From: an uncultured Clostridia bacterium | GTDB lineage: Bacteria; Bacillota; Clostridia; Christensenellales; CALWSW01 | NCBI GenBank assembly: GCA_937874755.1 | Contig: CALNBC010000391.1 | Location: forward strand, 1-6,918 | Direction: 5' to 3' | Length of the DNA stretch: 6,918 bases | Part shown: positions 1 through 5,523 of the stretch, piece by piece | Layout of the letters: every line of letters begins with the position of its first letter | Position numbering within the stretch: position 1 is the stretch's first letter | Translations under genes and position numbers: made by a program | Notes under the pieces: model-generated | What the model was told of the DNA's origin: nothing | Database searches by the model: none | What the model saw: only the letters and a program-made list of their open reading frames with translations

Positions 1-2
1 TG

Positions 3-1634
3 TCACTCCTCATTCAACCAGTTGCGCAGAAGATTAGCGGCGGATTCCGGGTTGCCCTTGATGAATTCTTCGACGGCTTTCAGGTTGCTGTCCTTGCTGC
101 CCGGGGTAAGCTCGAGCATATCTTCCTCATTCCTGCCAGCGGCGATCGATGGGGTCATGTCCTCGGTTCCCACCAGCACATCTACTCCGCCTTCCTCTCC
201 CTTTTTCCCACGCTTTTTCTTTTCCTTCTTCGGTCTGAACGCCATGATTATCAGGAACAGGAATATTAGCACCAGCAGACCTGCACCCGCGATTATCAAT
301 ATTTTTATCAGTTCGGCTTGCCTGTCCGCTGCGTCCTTTTCTTTCGCGTATGCCATCGCGGCGTCCGCTTCCTGATTTTGTTCATCCAGCGCAGCCGCTG
401 TTCCCGCAAAAGTCATCCCGCTTACGGTGATGTTTTCTTCCTTCGCGCCTATCGCTGTGGAGACTAGCGATTTGACCTCGTTAACGAACCCTGCGATATC
501 TTCGCTGTTGATTATCACGGATACGGAGAGGTTTCCGATTTCGCCCTGCGCCTCTTTAATCCTTGTGACCGTCTGATTTACTTCGTAGTTTACTTCCCGA
601 GAAACATTGTAGTAGATAGCGTCTTCGTTGCCCGTGAGCGCTTCGACATATTGCGAGGCGTTGCCGTTAGCATCAATACCTGCGACGCCGCCGCCGCCCT
701 CTGCATCATTGGTAATGACCTCGACAAGCTCCTTCATGCTGACGGCGATACCCTCTTCTTGTCCCTCGGGAACAGAATACTCGACGCTTTCGGTTTCCCT
801 ATCGTCGAAGTTTAGCTCCACATTTACCGCGGCAAGAACGTTTCCTTTGCCGAAAACAGGGGAAAGCAGATTGATTATCTGCAGGTTGAACTTGTCGCGC
901 ACGCTGTTTTGCAGCTCGACGCGCGAATCTATGGACTGTACGCCGTTTCCGTCGTCCTCATCGGTATAAAGATGCAGTTTTGAATCAACAATTTGTATAT
1001 TTTTAGGGTCAAGACCCGAGATGCTCTTCGCCACAAGCTCGCGAATCGCTTTGGCTTCGCCTCCGCTCAGCGACTCGCCGTCTGCGAGGGTGAGCATAAT
1101 AGATGCGGTGGCAGGTCTATCGTTTTCCGAGAGAACGAAAGAGCTGTCCTCCCCCAAGTCGAGGTTGACGACAGCATCTTTGATCTTTTCCATCTTGAGT
1201 ATCGTCGCCCTGAGGTTAGACTGAAGCTGATACTTGTAATAAACTTGTTTTTCCGCGCTGGTGGTGCCCAGCCCTGAAGCGTTGCCGTAAATGCTGTAAT
1301 CGTTTACTCCGCTGGACGGGTATCCCTGCCCCGCGAGTTCGATGCGGATTTCGTCCTCATTTTCCTCGGGGACGAGTATGGTATCCTCCCCTTCGGTCTT
1401 GGCTTCGACGCCCATCTCGCCCAGAGCGGTGAGCACCTTGCCGGTATCGGCAGCGTCCATGCCGCTGTACAGGACGGTGTATGTGGTTTGATTGAGGAAT
1501 ATTGCCAGGGCGGCAATGATGGCAACAGCTAAAATTGAAAGCACGATAATTCGTACTTTCTTGCCCTTTTCCATGCGCTTAAAGGCTTCGAATACCTTCG
1601 CAGGCTGAAATTTCTTCTTCTCTGAAGTTGCCAT
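3..1634 (-). CDS. fliF: Flagellar MS-ring protein FliF
   Basis: FliF is the inner-membrane ring protein on which the flagellar basal body, export gate and C-ring are built. The 543-residue product has the expected layout. A lysine-rich cytoplasmic N-terminus precedes a first membrane helix at about residues 28-47. The periplasmic ring-building region follows (YscJ/FliF-type domains at about 50-225, FliF C-terminal domain about 230-440). A second membrane helix lies at about 443-466, then a basic stretch and an acidic linker. The last 30 residues (VEEFIKGNPE, then LLRNWLNEE) are the FliG-binding tail. Length is normal for the family. The ATG is preceded by AAGGAA with 5 bases between. The gene is transcribed divergently from flagellin and has no fliE or flgBC directly upstream, unlike many flagellar operons, so it probably starts its own transcription unit. 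A further gene likely follows beyond the left edge. Confidence 0.97.
   Translation of the reverse strand: MATSEKKKFQPAKVFEAFKRMEKGKKVRIIVLSILAVAIIAALAIFLNQTTYTVLYSGMDAADTGKVLTALGEMGVEAKTEGEDTILVPEENEDEIRIELAGQGYPSSGVNDYSIYGNASGLGTTSAEKQVYYKYQLQSNLRATILKMEKIKDAVVNLDLGEDSSFVLSENDRPATASIMLTLADGESLSGGEAKAIRELVAKSISGLDPKNIQIVDSKLHLYTDEDDGNGVQSIDSRVELQNSVRDKFNLQIINLLSPVFGKGNVLAAVNVELNFDDRETESVEYSVPEGQEEGIAVSMKELVEVITNDAEGGGGVAGIDANGNASQYVEALTGNEDAIYYNVSREVNYEVNQTVTRIKEAQGEIGNLSVSVIINSEDIAGFVNEVKSLVSTAIGAKEENITVSGMTFAGTAAALDEQNQEADAAMAYAKEKDAADRQAELIKILIIAGAGLLVLIFLFLIIMAFRPKKEKKKRGKKGEEGGVDVLVGTEDMTPSIAAGRNEEDMLELTPGSKDSNLKAVEEFIKGNPESAANLLRNWLNEE
6..11 (-). promoter_or_regulatory. Ribosome binding site for the next gene beyond the left edge
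   Basis: On the minus strand the last two sense codons of fliF read GAG GAG, followed by TGA and then CA at the window edge. GAGGAG is a good Shine-Dalgarno core, and the next start codon would fall within a few bases of the edge. This suggests a tightly spaced downstream gene, translationally coupled to fliF. By the usual order this would be fliG, the rotor protein that binds the FliF C-terminus. The gene itself is not in the window, so its identity is inferred only from context. Confidence 0.55.
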
Positions 1635-1722
1635 CGTTCTTCCTTACATCGGGATTATTATGCTGCCAGTATCAGTGTGGAGTTGTAGTCTTTTTCTATC
1701 TTTTTTCTGTCTAAATCGGTCT

Positions 1723-1742
1723 GATAATTACAGATAATTACA
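1723..1742. repeat. Perfect 10-bp tandem direct repeat upstream of fliF
   Basis: GATAATTACA occurs twice back to back with no mismatch (1723-1732 and 1733-1742), so the copies sit almost exactly one helical turn apart, on the same DNA face. The pair is about 90-110 bp upstream of the fliF start. A GGTCACA heptamer lies immediately beside it on the minus strand (1745-1751). The position suits an activator or repressor site for fliF, but no regulator can be named from sequence. Confidence 0.6.
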
Positions 1743-1997
1743 TATGTGACCGTGAGGCTTAATTGTTTCCGCAAATATCACACAGCCCGGCGGAGTCAAA
1801 GCCAGTGAGACCGATGTTCACAATATTTCTGCTTACTGTCATTCGTGTCCGAACACATCACAAAATGCAGCATGGTATCAATGCCTTATGCGCTTTTGGT
1901 GACTGACAAGCACCATTATGACAAATCTCCAAGGTATTTACTGGTGCGATTAACTCTAGCGGAGGTCTAAAGCGGTGGTATTACTTGATTCGACGAT

Positions 1998-2026
1998 ATT
2001 CTACCATTTATTGCATAATAATCCAA
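1998..2026 (-). promoter_or_regulatory. Candidate vegetative (sigma-A type) promoter reading toward fliF
   Basis: On the minus strand TTGGAT (2026-2021) is followed after exactly 17 bases by TAGAAT (2003-1998). The -10 hexamer matches TATAAT at 5 of 6 positions and carries a TG one base upstream, an extended -10. The -35 is weak at 3 of 6. Transcription would begin near 1991, giving fliF an untranslated leader of about 355 nt. The match is moderate and A/T-rich DNA yields such matches by chance, so this is a candidate only. Confidence 0.33.
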
Positions 2027-2129
2027 GCATCTTGAAACGCTCTTTAAACTGTTAACCGCATGTTAGATTTCGTCCCTATCGATGTGCCCCTTTTTCACTG
2101 AGTTTAACATTTATTAAGGTAGCACCCAC

Positions 2130-2159
2130 GCCGCAAAAAAGTGGTTTGAATGCCGCAAA
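2130..2159. repeat. 8-bp direct repeat GCCGCAAA, 22-bp period
   Basis: GCCGCAAA occurs at 2130-2137 and again at 2152-2159, about two helical turns apart, roughly 170-190 bp upstream of the flagellin -35 element. It could be a pair of protein-binding half-sites, or a chance repeat. No function can be assigned. Confidence 0.3.
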
Positions 2160-2230
2160 CCCCCATATCTTGGGCATCTCGCGGCCAAATATGCACAATT
2201 CCTGATGCGCTGGAGAACGAAAAACATAAC

Positions 2231-2278
2231 GTGACCTGCCTTCAAATTTTGGTCACAAATCCCGAAATCTCGGTCACA
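2231..2278. promoter_or_regulatory. Array of three GGTCAC elements upstream of the flagellin promoter
   Basis: GGTCAC occurs on the minus strand at 2231-2236 (reading GTGACC) and on the plus strand at 2251-2256 and 2272-2277. The second and third are followed by A, giving GGTCACA. Start-to-start spacings are 20 and 21 bp, close to two helical turns, so a protein bound at each would lie on the same face. The array ends 46 bp before the -35 element of the flagellin promoter. A fourth copy, GGTCACA, lies on the minus strand at 1745-1751 upstream of fliF. This looks like an operator for an unidentified regulator. Confidence 0.4.
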
Positions 2279-2323
2279 GAAAATAAATTATCATCCAAAA
2301 TTCGGTTTTTAAGTAGCTGTGAT

Positions 2324-2350
2324 TAAAGTCTTAGATTATTCTGCCGATAT
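2324..2350 (+). promoter_or_regulatory. Sigma-28 (FliA/SigD) promoter of the flagellin gene
   Basis: TAAAGTCT (2324-2331), then exactly 11 bases, then GCCGATAT (2343-2350). Against the flagellar sigma-28 consensus TAAAGTTT-N11-GCCGATAA this matches 14 of 16 positions with ideal spacing. It faces the flagellin gene, and transcription should begin at about 2356, leaving a leader of roughly 115 nt. This marks flagellin as a late-class gene, expressed only once the hook-basal body is complete and the anti-sigma factor FlgM has been exported. Confidence 0.93.
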
Positions 2351-2373
2351 TATTTGCATGAGCACAAACTGAC

Positions 2374-2395
2374 GTTGCTTTGGCGCCGAAGCAGC
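2374..2395 (+). promoter_or_regulatory. 5'-leader hairpin in the flagellin mRNA
   Basis: Nine base pairs, two of them G-U, close a GCGC loop: bases 2374-2382 pair with 2387-2395. It begins about 18 nt after the predicted transcript start and is not followed by a U run, so it is not a terminator. It could protect the abundant flagellin mRNA from 5' decay or help position the downstream CsrA-type hairpin. A near repeat, AGCACAAnnTGAC, occurs on each side (2361-2373 and 2393-2405). Confidence 0.45.
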
Positions 2396-2412
2396 ACAAG
2401 TTGACTCGAAAA

Positions 2413-2464
2413 TTGCACATTGCATGGACGCAATGCACAAAAAAACGCAAAGAATCACGGAGGA
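2413..2464 (+). promoter_or_regulatory. Candidate dual CsrA-binding region and ribosome binding site of flagellin
   Basis: CATTGC (2418-2423) pairs perfectly with GCAATG (2430-2435), presenting the loop ATGGAC. After two mismatches, three further pairs (2413-2415 with 2438-2440) extend the stem. GGA in a short hairpin loop is the recognised core of CsrA sites. A second candidate is the ribosome binding site: GGAGG at 2459-2463 provides GGA at 2459 and again at 2462, 8 bases before the ATG. The region between is A-rich and probably single-stranded. One CsrA dimer bridging both sites would block ribosome entry, as known for hag of Bacillus subtilis. The presence of csrA and fliW about 250 bp past flagellin supports this reading. 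Binding itself is inferred. Confidence 0.6.
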
Positions 2465-2471
2465 TTAAAAA

Positions 2472-3623
2472 ATGCGTATCAACAACAACATCATGGCCAT
2501 GAACACCCATCGCCAGTACGCGATCAACAACGAAAACATGGCCAAAGCAACTTCCAAGCTCTCTTCAGGCTACAGAATCAACAACGCGGCCGACGACGCT
2601 GCAGGGCTTGCGATTTCCGAAAAGATGCGCGCTCAGATCCGCGGGCTCAACATGGCTTCCAAGAACAGCCAGGATGCTATCTCGCTCGTTCAGACCGCCG
2701 AAGGCGCCCTAGAAGAAACCGAATCCATCCTCCAGCGCATGCGCGAACTTTCGGTTCAGTCCTCTTCGGATACAAACGAGGGCATAGACCGCAACGCCCT
2801 GGACGCTGAGTTCCAGCAGCTAATCAAGGAGATTGACGACATCGCCACCAAGGCGGACTTCAACGGACGCAAGCTGATAGACGGTTCTTTGGCTACAGTG
2901 AAATACAGCGGCACCGCCGCGGACGAAGCCGTTGCACTAAAAGATGGCATGACATTAAACGGTTTCGACAAGCTTGCAATGGGAACCGATTACGGATTCA
3001 CGTATACGGCAGAAGCAGCTGCCGCACCCGCCTCTATTGCGATTTCAGACGGCACAACGACGTACACTGTAGAGTCGGCAGCTGACGACACACCCTTCGT
3101 TGCCGGTACGTCTTACGAAGTCAAAGACAGTGATGGCAATGCAACCGGAGCGTCCATCACCCTAGATGCTGATGCTGTCGCCGCTCTGACAGGTACTATC
3201 AGCTCACTGAAAGTTGACATCAACCCCGACGCGGCCCTTACCATTCAGACCGGTTCCAACGAAAACGACACTTTGGCTATCTCTATAAACGACATGAGCT
3301 CCACGGGCCTGAAGGTCGCTACATCTTCCATAGCTGATCGTGCAGGCGCCAGCACAGCCATCACCACTGTGGGTGACGCAATCAACACCGTCTCCACCCA
3401 ACGCGCCGCCCTGGGCGCTATGCAGAACAGGCTCGATCACAAGATCAACAACTTGGATACCTCTGCCGAGAATCTCCAGTCTGCCGAAAGCCGCATCCGC
3501 GACATCGACATGGCGAAGGAAATGACCCAGTACACCCAGAACAGCATACTTGTGCAGGCTGCGACTTCCATGCTCGCCCAGGCGAACAACGCTCCCCAGA
3601 ACGTACTCTCACTGCTCAGGTAA
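2472..3623 (+). CDS. fliC/hag: Flagellin, the filament subunit
   Basis: This is the filament-forming flagellin, exported through the flagellar type III apparatus without a cleaved signal. The 383-residue product begins MRINNNIMAMNTHRQ and has the hallmark LSSGYRINNAADDAAGLAIS at about 30-49 (D0/D1). Conserved D1 helices run to about residue 140, a variable Ala/Thr/Asp-rich surface domain spans about 141-285, and the C-terminal D1/D0 ends in NVLSLLR. LQRMRELSVQ (87-96) and Glu113 retain residues equivalent to Salmonella R90, L94, Q97 and E114, which are important for TLR5 recognition. The ATG at 2472 has GGAGG 8 bases upstream. Codons favour C in third position (AAC, ATC, GCC, CGC) more than in the neighbouring genes, as expected of a very highly expressed protein. 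Expression should depend on the sigma-28 promoter and on CsrA/FliW control. The gene is monocistronic, ended by a strong terminator. Confidence 0.98.
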   Translation: MRINNNIMAMNTHRQYAINNENMAKATSKLSSGYRINNAADDAAGLAISEKMRAQIRGLNMASKNSQDAISLVQTAEGALEETESILQRMRELSVQSSSDTNEGIDRNALDAEFQQLIKEIDDIATKADFNGRKLIDGSLATVKYSGTAADEAVALKDGMTLNGFDKLAMGTDYGFTYTAEAAAAPASIAISDGTTTYTVESAADDTPFVAGTSYEVKDSDGNATGASITLDADAVAALTGTISSLKVDINPDAALTIQTGSNENDTLAISINDMSSTGLKVATSSIADRAGASTAITTVGDAINTVSTQRAALGAMQNRLDHKINNLDTSAENLQSAESRIRDIDMAKEMTQYTQNSILVQAATSMLAQANNAPQNVLSLLR

Positions 3624-3660
3624 ACGCTTTTTCCCTAACACTTTTCGGATTTGCAATACA

Positions 3661-3690
3661 GAGCGCCCCGCGTTGCGGGGTGCTCCTTTT
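3661..3690 (+). terminator. Rho-independent terminator of flagellin
   Basis: Bases 3661-3671 (GAGCGCCCCGC) pair with 3675-3685 (GCGGGGTGCTC) in an 11-bp stem with one G-U pair and a GTT loop, followed by CTTTT. It starts 37 bases after the flagellin stop codon. The G/C-rich stem and T run make it a strong intrinsic terminator in the plus direction. No T run is present in the other direction. Confidence 0.92.
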
Positions 3691-3783
3691 GACGTTCAGA
3701 GGATTGGCATTGCAATAGCGGTCAATCCGATTGAGTCCACATGCAGCTCGTTTGATTAGCTAGCAGTAGAATCGCCCGCAACG

Positions 3784-3814
3784 CAAAAAGCCTGCGGTTT
3801 TATCCGGCAGGCTT
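3784..3814 (-). terminator. Rho-independent terminator of the flgK-flgL-fliW-csrA operon
   Basis: AAGCCTGC (3788-3795) and GCAGGCTT (3807-3814) form an exact 8-bp stem, with two further inner pairs (GG/CC) around a bulged G. Read on the minus strand the stem runs into five Ts (3789-3785), about 60 bases after the csrA stop. On the plus strand it is followed by TTATTT, so it may also act weakly as a back-up terminator for flagellin read-through. It insulates two converging transcription units. Confidence 0.85.
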
Positions 3815-3871
3815 ATTTAAAATAATCTTAAATAATCGGTTAAGAAGTCAGCTTAAGTTGGGCGAAAAAGT

Positions 3872-4084
3872 TCAGTCCAGCGCAGAAAGGTTCAACAGGG
3901 GAGCGTTGACTGCCTCGCGGTTCGTGTGGATGGTCTCTTCGAGGAGTTCGTTGCGGTAAATGCGCATATCGACAGGAGCGGTAATGCCTATCCGCACCCT
4001 ATCGCCCTCGATGGAAAGGATGTTGATGGTGATATTCTGGTCGAGGGTAATGCCTTCACCCTTTTTCCGCGAGAGTACAAGCAT
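3872..4084 (-). CDS. csrA: Carbon storage regulator CsrA, translational repressor of flagellin
   Basis: CsrA is a small dimeric RNA-binding protein that blocks translation by binding GGA motifs. The 70-residue product starts MLVLSRKKGEGITL and contains VRIGITAP and IYRNEL. The family's RNA-contact residues Leu4, Arg6 and Arg44 are all present. A C-terminal extension beyond the E. coli length (61 residues) is typical of FliW-regulated CsrA; Asn55, which I recall as important for FliW sensitivity in B. subtilis, is present. AGGAGG lies 8 bases before the ATG, inside the fliW coding region, and the two genes overlap by 29 bases in different frames, implying translational coupling. The start codon sits in AAAAGGATG, itself close to a CsrA motif, so autoregulation is possible. 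It is the last gene of the operon. Confidence 0.97.
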   Translation of the reverse strand: MLVLSRKKGEGITLDQNITINILSIEGDRVRIGITAPVDMRIYRNELLEETIHTNREAVNAPLLNLSALD

Positions 4085-4535
4085 CCTTTTCGCCTCCTTT
4101 TAAGCTGTTCCGTATGGCTTCATACACCGGATACCGAAGCGGAAGCTCGGCGGCATCTATGATAATTTGCTTGCCTATTCCTCGCTTAGCGTTGATTACC
4201 ACCGGCGCGGCGAGATTGACCGTCATCTTTCTGGCATCCTCCGGGATGACGACCACGTTGAGTATCAGAAGGTCGTCCTTGCTTTCCAAGCGAATATCCT
4301 CGAGTTCGTTCTCGCGAATATTTATATTGTAGTCGTTGATAATCTCGAAGGAGACGATAACGGGCAGGGCTATGTGCTTGTTTTCGATGGACTGCAGCCA
4401 ATAGATGGGCTTTGTGTTCTCTGCTTCGATTATGATGAATTTGTGCAATTCTTCGAAGCCGGGAATACCGGATGGAAAATCGATTATTTTATTTTCGCTG
4501 GTTTCTGATGTTCCGAATCGTGTTTCGACTATCAT
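4056..4535 (-). CDS. fliW: Flagellar assembly factor FliW, CsrA antagonist
   Basis: FliW is a cytoplasmic protein that binds either flagellin or CsrA. When flagellin is exported, freed FliW inactivates CsrA, so flagellin translation resumes. The 159-residue product shows the family landmarks FPSGIPGFEEL (20-30), YWLQS (45-49), and MTVNLAAPVVIN (104-115) followed by KQIII. The ATG has AGGAGGG 6 bases upstream and lies 34 bases after the flgL stop. The product is slightly longer than usual: its last ten or so residues (DACTLAEKG) are encoded by the overlap with csrA and show no recognisable conservation. In B. subtilis an extra gene, yviE, lies between flgL and fliW; here it is absent. Confidence 0.96.
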   Translation of the reverse strand: MIVETRFGTSETSENKIIDFPSGIPGFEELHKFIIIEAENTKPIYWLQSIENKHIALPVIVSFEIINDYNINIRENELEDIRLESKDDLLILNVVVIPEDARKMTVNLAAPVVINAKRGIGKQIIIDAAELPLRYPVYEAIRNSLKGGEKDACTLAEKG

Positions 4536-4569
4536 GTTATGCCCTCCTGCTCGCTGAGTGCCGCTAGCG

Positions 4570-5505
4570 CTATTTGAGATAATCCAGTATGGAAGACTGA
4601 ATTATCTGCGTGCCCACCTTTAGCGCGGCATTATACACGGTCATAGCCATGGAATAATAGGTATATGCCTCGGCAAGGTCTACGTCTTCCACATTGGATT
4701 TGAGTTCCTTATAGGTTAGGTCTTCCTCTTCGTAGCGATTTTTGAGCAAGGTCAGCCTGTTGACCATGCCTCCGACTTTGGCTTCGGAGCTCATAACGCT
4801 GCTCTGGGCATCCTGAATTTGAGTTATGTAGGTTCCAAGCTCTGTTGCGGGAGCGTCGCTGATAAGCGCGTTATAAAGATTGTCCAAAACGGTGTATACG
4901 TTGCCATCGCCCTTGCCCATCAGATCGACACCTGTTACAGATATGTCCATAACGATGCCGACGCCTATTTCGTAGGAAACTGATTGGCCTTCCGCGGCGA
5001 TTAGAGCAGGATTGGTTGAATCTACTAGAGATATTCCATTGTATAACACGTTGCCGCCGCTGTCCACAGTAAAGGGCTTGTTGTTCACGTTATAGCCGCC
5101 GAAAAGGTACTTGTTGCCGCTCTGGCTGTTGGCTATCGTCAGCGACTGATCCCGTAGCTGGGCGATGTACGCCGCTGATGCCGCCTTGTCCTCGGGCGCC
5201 ATACTGTCTTTCGCGGCTTGTATCACTGTTTCGTAGGCGGACTGAAGCACTTCGTTAAGCTGATAAATCGAAGTGTCCGTCTGCTTCAACCATGCATTGG
5301 CGGATTCGACAGTGTCGAGGTATTCGGAATTCTTTTGCAGCTTGACGTTGCTGTTCATTATCGAAATCAGCCCAATGGGGTCATCCGACAAAGAATTGAT
5401 GCTCTTACCCGATGAGACCTTGTATTGGTAGTCCGTCAGGCTATTGAGATTGTTATTTAGATTGTTGAGGTAATTACTCATCATCATATTGTTGGTGATG
5501 CGCAT
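4570..5505 (-). CDS. flgL: Flagellar hook-filament junction protein FlgL (HAP3)
   Basis: FlgL forms the second ring of the hook-filament junction, between FlgK and the first flagellin subunits, and is exported by the flagellar type III system. The 311-residue product is flagellin-like at both ends. The N-terminus MRITNNMMM leads to KVSSGKSINSLSDDP (29-43), the FlgL form of the flagellin signature, and NKYLFGGY at about 131-138 is a FlgL hallmark. The C-terminal helix runs from VEDVDLAEAYTYY to the end (SSILDYLK). Normal length rules out flagellin truncation. The ATG follows the purine-rich site GGAAGGGAAGGG and lies 18 bases after the flgK stop, so the two genes share one transcript. fliW follows after 34 bases. 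Confidence 0.95.
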   Translation of the reverse strand: MRITNNMMMSNYLNNLNNNLNSLTDYQYKVSSGKSINSLSDDPIGLISIMNSNVKLQKNSEYLDTVESANAWLKQTDTSIYQLNEVLQSAYETVIQAAKDSMAPEDKAASAAYIAQLRDQSLTIANSQSGNKYLFGGYNVNNKPFTVDSGGNVLYNGISLVDSTNPALIAAEGQSVSYEIGVGIVMDISVTGVDLMGKGDGNVYTVLDNLYNALISDAPATELGTYITQIQDAQSSVMSSEAKVGGMVNRLTLLKNRYEEEDLTYKELKSNVEDVDLAEAYTYYSMAMTVYNAALKVGTQIIQSSILDYLK

Positions 5506-5523
5506 ACTGCCCTTCCCTTCCGG

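Larger units (their letters stand above)
1635..2471. other. Long divergent intergenic region without a convincing gene
   Basis: These 837 bases separate fliF (minus) from flagellin (plus). They are visibly richer in A/T than the flanking genes, and stops are frequent in all frames. I found no protein I recognise and only very short open frames. The right third holds the flagellin sigma-28 promoter and its leader. The left part must hold whatever drives fliF, unless fliF is transcribed from elsewhere, which the divergent layout makes unlikely. Supported contents are listed separately: a 10-bp tandem repeat, a candidate minus-strand promoter, an 8-bp direct repeat, GGTCAC elements, the sigma-28 promoter and leader hairpins. 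The stretch at about 2056-2125 shows nothing I can name. Confidence 0.8.

Noticed and set aside
22..1525. Several open frames on the plus strand, and one in another minus-strand frame, within the fliF region
   Set aside because: They lie fully inside fliF, have Ser/Pro/Arg-rich shadow composition, no ribosome binding site, and no recognisable family.
1700..1730. Sigma-28 promoter for fliF on the minus strand (ACCGATTT)
   Set aside because: No TAAAG-like element at the required distance; the -10 match alone is not enough.
1635..1990. Sigma-54 promoter or c-di-GMP riboswitch upstream of fliF
   Set aside because: No TGGCAC-N5-TTGC pair and none of the conserved c-di-GMP riboswitch core segments are visible on the minus strand.
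1968..1999. A second sigma-28-like promoter on the plus strand (TAAAG at 1968, GACGATAT at 1992)
   Set aside because: The two elements start 24 bases apart rather than the 19 required, and both are imperfect.
1745..2322. CRP/FNR-type sites suggested by scattered TGTGA and TCACA pentamers
   Set aside because: No pair shows the 6-base spacer and dyad required; the nearest pairings are 28 and about 37 bases apart.
3701..3728. Inverted repeat GGATTG/CAATCC between the two terminators
   Set aside because: Six base pairs with a 16-base loop and no T run; too weak to call a terminator or operator.
3550..4508. Plus-strand open frames across the flagellin 3' end, csrA and fliW
   Set aside because: They are shadows of the well-identified genes or run through the flagellin terminator; no motif or start signal supports them.
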